NCBI GenBank assembly: GCA_017527435.1
Contig: JAFXQB010000019.1
Span: 62,001 to 126,000, forward strand
DNA from: Salinivirgaceae bacterium
GTDB lineage: Bacteria > Bacteroidota > Bacteroidia > Bacteroidales > SZUA-534
Reading direction: 5' to 3'
Length of the DNA stretch: 64,000 bases
Shown here piece after piece: positions 32,416 to 40,478 of this stretch (the stretch's first letter is position 1; each line of letters begins with the position of its first letter). The notes beneath the pieces are model-generated. The model saw only the letters and a list, made by a program, of their open reading frames with translations. It searched no databases and had not been told where the DNA came from. The translations under genes and the position numbers were made by a program.

Positions 32416-35325
32416 ATGAAACGGATAATTCTTCTGATTGCTGCCGCCACAGTTGCGGTTTGTGCCAACGGGCAAATAATGAATATGATGAACAGCGTGC
32501 GCACGGTGTCGGTGAAGGCCACCCTTGCCGACGCCCAAACAGGCGAGCCCATTCCCTACGCCGCCGTCTGGCTTACGCAGAAAGACGACACGGTTATCTG
32601 CAACTACGGCATTTCCGACGATGCTGGGCGCGTGGTTATCAGCAATGTCAAGCAGGGGCGCTACGATGTGCACATTGAGACGATGGGCTACGAGCCGTTT
32701 CTCAAGCCGTGTGATGTCAAGGTGCAGGAGTTCGAGAGCGAGCGCAATCTGGGCCGTATTCCGCTCACACCGAGCAACATACAAATCGAAGGTGTCACCG
32801 TTTCGGCCACGGCCGTTCCCGTCAAGGTGAAGAAAGACACCATTGAATACAACGCCAACGCCTACCACGTGACCGAGAGCGCAATGCTGGGCGATTTGCT
32901 CAAAAAAATGCCTGGAATGAAGGTCTCAAACGACGGCTCGGTGAAGGTTAACGGCGAGCAGGTGAACAAGATAACAATGGACGGCAAGACGCTGTTTATG
33001 AAGGAGCCCGCAATGGCTGTCAGGAATCTTCCCGCCAAAATTGTCGATAAGGTGAAGGTGATTGACCGCGCCAAAGACGAAGCGCAGTTCACTGGAATCG
33101 GCACCAAAGACGACCAAGAGAAGGTTATCGACCTTCAACTCAAAGAAGAGTACAAGCAAGGCTGGTTTGGCACGCTGAAAGCAAGCGGCGGCGCGTCGCT
33201 GCTGCCCAAGGACGAACTGGAGCACAAGGGGCAGGGACAGGTGCTTTACAACGCCAACGCAATGCTGTCGCACTATTCGCAGACCGACCAACTTGTGATG
33301 CTCGCCACAGGAATGAATGCGCCCGAACCTGGCGGAATGTCGGAGGAGTTTATGGATTTTGAGATGGAAGGTATGAGCAACGACCTTCTGGCGGGCAAGC
33401 GCGGACTGACCACTTCCGCCCAAACAGGCCTGAACTGCAACACCACGCGTTTTCTTAATCTAGAGTCGAACGTCAGCGCAAATTACAATTACAACCGCAA
33501 GACTGTCAACGAGGAATCGGCACGGACGTCGTTCGTGAAGGACAGCCCGAGCCTTCAGACCGACGGCGTGTTCCGTGGCGAGAACAAAAGCCACAGCGCA
33601 AGCCTATCTGCCGAACTCAAAAACGCCGACAAGTCGAAGTATCTGTTCGCGTTTCGTCCGTATCTTAATTTCGGCTGGCAGAACGCCACCACCGACAACA
33701 GTTCGACAACGTCCACCAACGGCGTCGAGGACAACAGCAGCACGTCGTCGGCAAGCACCAACGCCACCACCGTTTCAGTCTTTTCGGAACTTGAGGTGGG
33801 TGTGCGCGATTTGGGCCGTGAGCGCCGCAGCCTGACGCTGAACGGAATGCTAATGCTCGACCATTCGGACGGGAAAAGCCGTGAGCGCTCGCTGACCACA
33901 ATGGGCGCCGCCACCGACAGGCGCGACCTTGACTACGACAACGGCACCCGCACGCTTATGCCTGAACTGGAACTGTCGTATGTGGAGCCGATAGGCGAAA
34001 ACTGGGCCGTACAAATCAGAAACACTGGCAGTTACACCAATTCGAAAACCGACAAGACGGCAACCGACATTAACGACGCGAGCCGCAGCGACTACTATTC
34101 GTCGTACTCGCGAAACGAAGACTACGACTTGCGCCAACGCCTGTTGATGCAGTACAAGAAACAGGAATTCTCGCTTCTGTTCGGCCTTCAGATAAACGAG
34201 GAGCAGAATATCACCACCACCCGACACCTTGGCCTGGACAGCGAGGTGGGACGCGGCGAGTGGATATTCAACTGGGCGCCGTTTGTCGATTATCAGCATA
34301 AAACCGACTATTTCACAGCCCGCCTGCGCTACTCGGGGCGCAGCACAACGCCGTCGGGAGCACGAATCGTACCCACACTCAACTTGAGCAATCCCGTGCA
34401 GATAAGCGTGGGCAACATTTATCTGCGTCCGCAGTTCGCCCACAATATGTTTCTGACATTGCGCAAAACCAACCCGAAGGATTTCTCGTTCTTCGAGATT
34501 TTTCTTGACGGCGGCATTGTCAGCAACCCCATTGTGTCGGCCAACTGGTTTGATAATCAAGGAGTAAGATATTCGATTCCTGTCAATTCAAAGAGTCTTG
34601 GAGTGAACTCGTCGGTCTATGCGTCGTACAGCAAGCCGTTCGGCCGCAACGACAATTTCACCCTTACACTCGACGCCGATGTCAGTTACAATCACGCGGT
34701 CGGCTATCAGGCCACGGGCGCGCTGCAGGCAATCGACAAGGATAATTTCAACTATTCAAACTTGATGTCGTGGTTTTGGAAAGACAATGCCGACGAACGG
34801 TTCTATTCGGGCAAGAGCGGATTCGCCGAGGGCCGCACCAACACTCTGTCGCTGGGCTTGTTCCCGAGCCTGATGTACAGGCAGAGTTGGCTATCGGTCA
34901 CCGTTTCGGGCTTCGCAAACAACAGCCGCTCATACTATTCGGTCAGCGGCACCAACGACGTGAACACCTGGGATTTTGGCAGCCGCCTGGAATTTCTGGC
35001 CACCACCAACAGCGACTGGGAGTTCAGCAGCGACGTGAGTTATATGTGGTACCGCGGCTACTCGCAGGGTTACGGCGACTCGGAACTGCTCTGGAACGCG
35101 GGTGTGGCCAAAACTTTCGGCCGATTCACCACGAGCCTGAAAGTTTCCGACATTCTCAACCGTCAGAAATCGCTTCACCGAACCGCCACAGCCGACTATG
35201 TCGAAGACGTGTACCGAACCGTTATGGGCCGCTATTTTCTTTTGGGCGTGGCCTACAATTTTGGCAAGATGAACGCGTCGCAAGGCAAACAGGTTGAAAA
35301 GGCGATGTGGGAGATGCAGTGGTAG
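32416..35325 (+). CDS. Outer-membrane beta-barrel protein with carboxypeptidase-regulatory-like and plug domains
   Basis: 969 residues. Signal peptide MKRIILLIAAATVAVCANGQ; a carboxypeptidase-regulatory-like beta sandwich (about 30-115, VKATLADAQTGEPIPYAAVWL...GYEPF); a plug-like domain (about 125-230, VKVKKDTIEYNANAYHVTESAMLGDLLKKMPGMKVSNDGSVKVNGEQVNKITMDGKTLF); then a barrel of alternating aromatic strands to the end. The layout matches the Bacteroidota OMP_b-brl_3 type, related to TonB-dependent receptors. Mature ends are methionine-rich (QIMNMMNS; AMWEMQW). Regulation by the divergent LytS/LytTR pair is inferred from the intergenic repeat. A terminator follows at 35352. The ligand is unknown. 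Confidence 0.85.
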   Translation: MKRIILLIAAATVAVCANGQIMNMMNSVRTVSVKATLADAQTGEPIPYAAVWLTQKDDTVICNYGISDDAGRVVISNVKQGRYDVHIETMGYEPFLKPCDVKVQEFESERNLGRIPLTPSNIQIEGVTVSATAVPVKVKKDTIEYNANAYHVTESAMLGDLLKKMPGMKVSNDGSVKVNGEQVNKITMDGKTLFMKEPAMAVRNLPAKIVDKVKVIDRAKDEAQFTGIGTKDDQEKVIDLQLKEEYKQGWFGTLKASGGASLLPKDELEHKGQGQVLYNANAMLSHYSQTDQLVMLATGMNAPEPGGMSEEFMDFEMEGMSNDLLAGKRGLTTSAQTGLNCNTTRFLNLESNVSANYNYNRKTVNEESARTSFVKDSPSLQTDGVFRGENKSHSASLSAELKNADKSKYLFAFRPYLNFGWQNATTDNSSTTSTNGVEDNSSTSSASTNATTVSVFSELEVGVRDLGRERRSLTLNGMLMLDHSDGKSRERSLTTMGAATDRRDLDYDNGTRTLMPELELSYVEPIGENWAVQIRNTGSYTNSKTDKTATDINDASRSDYYSSYSRNEDYDLRQRLLMQYKKQEFSLLFGLQINEEQNITTTRHLGLDSEVGRGEWIFNWAPFVDYQHKTDYFTARLRYSGRSTTPSGARIVPTLNLSNPVQISVGNIYLRPQFAHNMFLTLRKTNPKDFSFFEIFLDGGIVSNPIVSANWFDNQGVRYSIPVNSKSLGVNSSVYASYSKPFGRNDNFTLTLDADVSYNHAVGYQATGALQAIDKDNFNYSNLMSWFWKDNADERFYSGKSGFAEGRTNTLSLGLFPSLMYRQSWLSVTVSGFANNSRSYYSVSGTNDVNTWDFGSRLEFLATTNSDWEFSSDVSYMWYRGYSQGYGDSELLWNAGVAKTFGRFTTSLKVSDILNRQKSLHRTATADYVEDVYRTVMGRYFLLGVAYNFGKMNASQGKQVEKAMWEMQW

Positions 35326-35351
35326 CGGATTGCACTGGCACACCCGTAGCC

Positions 35352-35380
35352 GACCGTTCCCAAAAGGGGCGGTCTTTTTT
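35352..35380 (+). terminator. Terminator of the outer-membrane protein gene
   Basis: GACCGTTCCC pairs with GGGGCGGTC around an AAAA loop, followed by TTTTTT. It lies 27 bp after the stop codon at 35325. Confidence 0.8.
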
Positions 35381-35400
35381 GTTTACACTCGGCACAAATC

Positions 35401-35452
35401 TGTAAAGCAACTGTAAACCCACTGTAAAAAACTTTACACTTTTTTACACTTT
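35401..35452 (+). promoter_or_regulatory. UAS copy 2: five TGTAAA/TTTACA half-sites
   Basis: TGTAAA starts at 35401, 35412 and 35423; TTTACA starts at 35433 and 35443. Identical over 52 bp to copy 3 at 48177 and one mismatch from copy 1 at 28620. It ends 41 bp before the TGGCAC element at 35494. Confidence 0.85.
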
Positions 35453-35493
35453 GTCAAATTGCGATTTGTCTGAATATCAGCAAAATAACAATT

Positions 35494-35508
35494 TGGCACG
35501 CACCGTGT
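35494..35508 (+). promoter_or_regulatory. Sigma-54-like promoter of the MFP/ABC exporter operon
   Basis: TGGCAC-N5-GTGT. The -24 half is perfect, while the -12 half has GT instead of the usual GC. The same 15 bases occur at 48270-48284 behind UAS copy 3, and a second TGGCAC follows 22 bp later in both, so the block is conserved. The start codon is 192 bp away. Confidence 0.5.
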
Positions 35509-35699
35509 ATTAAGTTTGGCACAAGAGTTTTGTAAAATGTAAAAATTTAAATGATGACAGAAAGAGAATAGAAAAAAATCTAACCGATTCAATCCGATTG
35601 TAACCGATGTTTTCTTTTGATTGAATCTGCTAAAATCGGTTAGATAAAAAAATATAAATCAGTGTTCTCAAAGCGAAAACAATTAAAAAACAAATAATT

Positions 35700-36956
35700 A
35701 TGGACTACATTATCGAACAAAAGAAAGGATTTGCGGCGGCTTTTACAAAGAAAGCGGTGCCGTTTTGGTTGGGCGGAGCAGTGGTGGCCGCGGTGGTTTA
35801 TCTGCTTCTGCAGAGCGACTCGCGGTCGCTGAAGGTGGATGCTGAAACGCTGACAATCAGCAATGTAACGCGCAACGAGTTTAACGATTACGTGCGAATC
35901 AGCGGACAGGTGGTGCCGCAGACAACCATTCAGTTGAGCCCGCTCGAAGGCGGCGTGGTTGAACGCATTGTGACAGAGGAAGGTACGCGGGTGAAGGCTG
36001 GCGACCCCATTCTGGTCTTGTCGAACGAAAACCTTGATATGCAGATTCTTAACTCGGAGGCCGAACTTGCCGAAAAGGAGAATATGCTGCGCAACACGGT
36101 TATTCAGATGGAACAGCAGAAACTCTCAAACAGGCAGAGCGAAATCGAACTCGGCATTGAGGTGAAACGCAACAAGCGCCACTACGAGCAGCAGAAGGCT
36201 CTGTTTGAGGAAAAACTGATTGCGCGTGAGGAGTTTACAAAGGCCGAAGAAGATTATTTTCTGTCGGTTGAGAAGTACGAACTGGTGCGCGAGCGCCTGA
36301 AACAGGACAGCGCCTTCCGCAGCATTGAGGTTGAGAGGCTTCAGGAGAGTTTGGAGAATATGCAGAAGAATATGCAAATCATTCGCCGCCGCAAGGAGAA
36401 CCTGGTGATTAAGGCGCCCATTGACGGCGAACTGGGCCTGCTCGACGCTGTTCTGGGACAGTCGATTCAGGCTGGTGTAAAAATCGGGCAGATAAACTCT
36501 GTCGGCACCTATAAGATTGAGGCACAGATTGATGAGCACTATATCGACCGCGTGACACTCGGACTTTCGGCCACATTCGACCGTCAGGGCGAGGTGTTCA
36601 ACGCAACCGTCCGCAAGGTGTACCCCGAGGTGCGTAGTGGCAAGTTCCAGGCCGACTTCCGTATCGACGGCACCCAGCCCGCCAATATCCGCAGCGGCCA
36701 GACTTACTATCTGAACCTGCAACTCGGCCAGAGCGAGGAGGCGGTGATTATCCCGCGCGGCTCGTTCTATCAGTCAACGGGCGGCAAATGGATTTTCGTG
36801 GTATCGCCCAGCGGCGACAAAGCCGTCAAGCGCGAAATTCGCATTGGCCGCCAGAACCCGAAATACTACGAGGTGCTCGACGGCCTGGAGCCAGGCGAGA
36901 AGGTAATCACTTCGTCGTATGAGAGTTACGGCGACTGCGAGGTGCTGGTGTTCTGA
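35700..36956 (+). CDS. Periplasmic adaptor / membrane-fusion protein (HlyD/MacA-like)
   Basis: 418 residues anchored by one N-terminal membrane helix (about 20-39, VPFWLGGAVVAAVVYLLL). The two lipoyl halves (SPLEGGVVERIVTEEGTRVKAGDPILVLSN and ENLVIKAPIDGELGLLDAVLGQSIQAGVKIGQI) flank a long helical hairpin (about 115-235). A beta-barrel and a membrane-proximal domain follow (AVIIPRGSFYQSTGGKWIFVVSPSG). It should link the inner-membrane permeases to the TolC protein encoded at 28767. First gene of the second UAS-controlled unit. Confidence 0.92.
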   Translation: MDYIIEQKKGFAAAFTKKAVPFWLGGAVVAAVVYLLLQSDSRSLKVDAETLTISNVTRNEFNDYVRISGQVVPQTTIQLSPLEGGVVERIVTEEGTRVKAGDPILVLSNENLDMQILNSEAELAEKENMLRNTVIQMEQQKLSNRQSEIELGIEVKRNKRHYEQQKALFEEKLIAREEFTKAEEDYFLSVEKYELVRERLKQDSAFRSIEVERLQESLENMQKNMQIIRRRKENLVIKAPIDGELGLLDAVLGQSIQAGVKIGQINSVGTYKIEAQIDEHYIDRVTLGLSATFDRQGEVFNATVRKVYPEVRSGKFQADFRIDGTQPANIRSGQTYYLNLQLGQSEEAVIIPRGSFYQSTGGKWIFVVSPSGDKAVKREIRIGRQNPKYYEVLDGLEPGEKVITSSYESYGDCEVLVF

Positions 36957-37136
36957 AAATGGTGAATCGGTGAATTGGTGAATCGAGGTTGAGAAAACAA
37001 TATGACTACAGACTTCAGACAACGGACAACAGACAACGGACAATCTAATGCCTAATGCCTAGTGCCTAATGCCTAAAAAACTTAAAACTTAAAACTTCAA
37101 TAACTTATAACTTTAAATAACTTAAAACTTAAAACA
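36957..37136. repeat. Word-repeat intergenic leader before the ABC ATPase gene
   Basis: 180 bp made of tandem short phrases: GGTGAATCGGTGAATTGGTG, ACAACGGACAACAGACAACG, four TAATGCC-type units, then AACTTAAAACTTAAAACTT. No gene. The same phrases recur before the other exporter genes. Confidence 0.8.
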
Positions 37137-37817
37137 ATGATTAAAGTATCAAATTTATCGAAAGTGTTCCGTACAGAGGAAATTGAGACCGTTGCATTGA
37201 ACGGCGTATCGTTTGAAATCAAAGAAGGCGAGTTTGTCGCCATTATGGGGCCGTCGGGTTGCGGCAAGTCAACACTGATGAACGTTCTGGGCCTGTTGGA
37301 CTCGCCCACGGGCGGCTCGTACGAACTGCTTGGCACCGAGGTGGCTGGGCTGAAGGAGAAGGAGCGCACCAACTTCCGCAAGGGCAATATCGGATTCGTG
37401 TTCCAGAGTTTCAACCTGATTGACGAGCTGAACGTGTACGACAATATTGAGTTGCCGCTCAAATATCTGAATATCAGCGCTGCCGAGCGCAAGCAACGCG
37501 TCACCGAGATTATGAAACGAATGGCAATCAGCCACCGCGCAAAGCACTATCCGCAGCAGTTGTCGGGTGGTCAGCAGCAGCGTGTGGCCATTGCGCGCGC
37601 CGTGGTTGCCAACCCCAAACTCATTCTGGCCGACGAGCCCACTGGTAACCTTGACTCGAAGAACGGCCGCGAGGTGATGACGCTTTTGAGCGAACTCAAC
37701 GCCGACGGCACTACCGTGATTATGGTGACTCACTCGCCCAAAGACGCCGCCGTTGCGCAACGCACAATCAACTTGTTCGACGGTCAGATTGTGTCGGACG
37801 TGAAGAATGAATTGTAG
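37137..37817 (+). CDS. ABC transporter ATP-binding protein (MacB/LolD type)
   Basis: 226 residues, a single nucleotide-binding domain. Walker A is GPSGCGKST (residues 39-47), Q-loop [22 protein letters not shown], signature [14 protein letters not shown], Walker [14 protein letters not shown] and the switch His in VTHSP. It clusters with MacB/LolD/FtsE-type ATPases that pair with FtsX-like permeases. It is the only ATPase gene among four permease genes in the cluster, so it presumably powers all of them. Confidence 0.93.
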   Translation: MIKVSNLSKVFRTEEIETVALNGVSFEIKEGEFVAIMGPSGCGKSTLMNVLGLLDSPTGGSYELLGTEVAGLKEKERTNFRKGNIGFVFQSFNLIDELNVYDNIELPLKYLNISAAERKQRVTEIMKRMAISHRAKHYPQQLSGGQQQRVAIARAVVANPKLILADEPTGNLDSKNGREVMTLLSELNADGTTVIMVTHSPKDAAVAQRTINLFDGQIVSDVKNEL

Positions 37818-37925
37818 AAATTGAAAATGAATGGGTTGCATGGAGACGATGAGCGCATCGTCTCTACAAATACCCAAACACTCTTTACTAACACAACAAC
37901 AACTAACAACTAAAACCACAAAGCG

Positions 37926-40316
37926 ATGAAAAGTTACCTGAAATTCCTATCTCGCAACAAGTTGTACACAGCCATTGAAGCGTTGGGGCTGATTGTGAGT
38001 CTGGCGTTTGTGATTCTGATTGGCAGCTACGTGGTGCAGCAGTACCAGGTGGCGCACGAGAATCCTGACTGGAAGCGCATTTATTCTCTTGGCAATGACA
38101 TAACCACAGGCTTGGGCTACTGGGACAAAGAAGAGCTCGAAATGAACATTCCCGAGGTAGAGAAAGTCTGCCGGGTGTCGATGTCGCTTTTTGGAGGCGT
38201 AATTGAGTTCAATGGAGAAAAAATACAGGGCAGGCTTCCTTCCAACCTTACCGTTGACCCGGAGTTGTTCGACTTGTTCCCATACCTGCGTTGGGTGGAA
38301 GGTTCGGTAAGTGATTTCTGTGGACAAAACAAAGTTGTCATCAGTGAGTCGTTTGCCCGCGAACTTCTTAACATTGAGCATAGCGACAATATGTCATCGC
38401 TCATAGGTAAAAGCATTCTTTTCGGTGATAGCAACAATACGATTGTCGGGGTGTTGCAAGACCTTAAAGGAACTTTCCTTTCGGAAATGAGCATCATTTC
38501 AATCTTCGGGAAAATTGATGAAGAGAAGAATTTCAACAGCATAGGCAACTGCTCAACGCTGTACCGAATCAGAGCCGACATTCCACGCGAAGAGGCTGAC
38601 GCCAAGATTATGGACCTTGTCAGAAAGGATTACGGGCCAACATATGGCGACCAGACAATGAGCTGGCGTACGTGGCGGTTCGATGAGATTTTCTGGCTGG
38701 GCATACATGCAAACAGAGGTTTTTCTCGTGTCGGGAACAAACAACAAGTATATCTGCTCACTCTGGTGGTGTTCCTGCTTCTGCTTTCGGCCGTCTTCAA
38801 CTACATCAATTTAAGTTTCGCTTTAAGCGGAAAACGTGCCAAGGAGATGGCTACACGCCGATTGTTGGGCGAGAGCCAAGGTGGTATTCTTCGGAAGATT
38901 ATTACCGAATCGGTGGCGTTCACCGCCGTCTGCTTTGCAGGTGCGCTGGTGCTGGCAGCATTGCTGGTTCCATTTATGAACGGATTGCTTGGCGAGGAAG
39001 TCCAATTGTCGATTGATTCAAATGTCAGGCTGCAAGTTCTTCTAACGCCCGGCTACATTGTTGCCTATATTCTGACGGTGCTGGTGTTGGGTGCGGCCAA
39101 CGGTCTTGTTCCGGCTTTGGCAACATCGCGCTACCAACCAATTGATATCATCAAAGGCACGCTGCGCCGCAAGAACCGGATGGTGTTCAGCCGGGTATTC
39201 ATCATTATTCAGAACGTTTTGGCAGTGATGCTTATCGCGATGGGATTGGTGATGGAGTTGCAGATGAAGCATATGCTGGAGCGCCCCACTCACTCGCAGA
39301 CAAAGAACCGATTTTATTTCTATTCTATGGCGTTCACCTATGACCAAACTAAACTTTTCAAGGACAAGGTTGAGCAACTGCCTTTTGTTACCAAAGTGGG
39401 GTTAGGAAGTGATTTGCCAGGGACGCTTAATGGTTGGCAAGGATTTATGCTTGACGATGGCACCGAAATCAAACTGTCTGTTATTGTGGCCGACACCAAC
39501 TATTTCGACTTGATGGGGCTTGAGATTCTTGAAGATTTTCAGCACCCGAAGATGCATTCGGTATGGCTTGGCCAGACAGCTTACAGGGCGGCGAACCTTT
39601 CCGACACTTCGACGGTTTTCGCCCGCAAGTTCAATGTCAGAGGCGTCCAAGCCGAGTACATTGGCGGCGTTGTGGCAGATTTTCCAAGTAACTCGGCAGC
39701 AGCAGGTGATGAAGGTATTCAGAATGTCTGCGTCATTATAGCCAAACCCGAGGAGACGTATTTCTCGCACAATCTGCTCATCGAAACCATTGGCGAAAGC
39801 AAGGAGTACGAACAGCAGATTCTCAAGGCCTACAGAGACTATCGGATGGAGCAGTTCGGTATCTACCAGGAACCTCTTCGTGCAGGATTCATCCGTGATG
39901 TTTACCGTCAGCAACTGGCATCAGCCCGCAAAACAATGCGACTGTTGGAACTTTTTGCGGCGTTGTCCGTCCTGATAGCATTATTAGGTCTGCTGGCTAT
40001 GAGCACCTACTTTGCCGACGAGAACACCAAGCAGATAGCCATTCGCAAGGTTTTCGGTTCCGATGTCACACACGAAACCTGGCGCAACGTGCGGAGTTAT
40101 ATGACTCTGGCCGGAATAGCCTGTGTCATTGGCATTCCGCTGGCCGTTTGGGCTGCGCGGCTCTATCTTGAGCGTTTTGCCTACCGGATTGAGAACTACG
40201 GCTGGCTGTTTGTGGTGGCCATTCTTATATCGCTAGCAATAGCATTTGTATCAGTGATTTGGCAGGTTATATGTGCCGCCCGCACCAATCCCGCCGAGGC
40301 GCTGAAGAAAGAATGA
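37926..40316 (+). CDS. MacB/FtsX-type ABC permease 1
   Basis: 796 residues with the duplicated layout of Bacteroidota MacB-like permeases: a first membrane helix (about 18-40), a periplasmic MacB core domain (about 41-275), an FtsX block of three helices (about 280-415, VFLLLLSAVFNYINLSFALSGKRAKEMATRRLLGES), another helix (about 425-445), a second periplasmic domain, and a second FtsX block ending RTNPAEALKKE. The first 30 residues are nearly identical to permease 2 (MKSYLKFLSRNKLYTAIEALGL), showing recent duplication. Such proteins work by mechanotransmission, driving substrate from the periplasm through the adaptor and TolC. Confidence 0.92.
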   Translation: MKSYLKFLSRNKLYTAIEALGLIVSLAFVILIGSYVVQQYQVAHENPDWKRIYSLGNDITTGLGYWDKEELEMNIPEVEKVCRVSMSLFGGVIEFNGEKIQGRLPSNLTVDPELFDLFPYLRWVEGSVSDFCGQNKVVISESFARELLNIEHSDNMSSLIGKSILFGDSNNTIVGVLQDLKGTFLSEMSIISIFGKIDEEKNFNSIGNCSTLYRIRADIPREEADAKIMDLVRKDYGPTYGDQTMSWRTWRFDEIFWLGIHANRGFSRVGNKQQVYLLTLVVFLLLLSAVFNYINLSFALSGKRAKEMATRRLLGESQGGILRKIITESVAFTAVCFAGALVLAALLVPFMNGLLGEEVQLSIDSNVRLQVLLTPGYIVAYILTVLVLGAANGLVPALATSRYQPIDIIKGTLRRKNRMVFSRVFIIIQNVLAVMLIAMGLVMELQMKHMLERPTHSQTKNRFYFYSMAFTYDQTKLFKDKVEQLPFVTKVGLGSDLPGTLNGWQGFMLDDGTEIKLSVIVADTNYFDLMGLEILEDFQHPKMHSVWLGQTAYRAANLSDTSTVFARKFNVRGVQAEYIGGVVADFPSNSAAAGDEGIQNVCVIIAKPEETYFSHNLLIETIGESKEYEQQILKAYRDYRMEQFGIYQEPLRAGFIRDVYRQQLASARKTMRLLELFAALSVLIALLGLLAMSTYFADENTKQIAIRKVFGSDVTHETWRNVRSYMTLAGIACVIGIPLAVWAARLYLERFAYRIENYGWLFVVAILISLAIAFVSVIWQVICAARTNPAEALKKE

Positions 40317-40412
40317 TGAAAAGGTTTAGATGTTAAGGGTTTAGAAGTTTAGAAACTAAACAAGCGAAGCGACTGAACTTCTAAACTCTAAACTTTTATA
40401 AACAGCGAAGCC

Positions 40413-40428
40413 CCCGATAGCTATCGGG
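40413..40428. repeat. CCCGATAGCTATCGGG palindrome, copy 2
   Basis: Exact copy of the 16-bp palindrome, within the 162-bp word-repeat gap between permeases 1 and 2, directly after AACAGCGAAGC. Confidence 0.9.
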
Positions 40429-40478
40429 ATTAACTTCTAAACTTTTAAAAAACTTTGAAAACTAAAACATAAACTGAA

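Larger units (their letters stand above)
35326..35699. other. Regulatory intergenic region before the MFP/ABC operon
   Basis: 374 bp without a gene. Contents in order: terminator of the outer-membrane protein gene, UAS copy 2, the TGGCAC promoter element, a second TGGCAC at 35516-35521, and a CTAACCGAT...ATCGGTTAG inverted repeat at about 35580-35645 within the leader. Confidence 0.8.
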
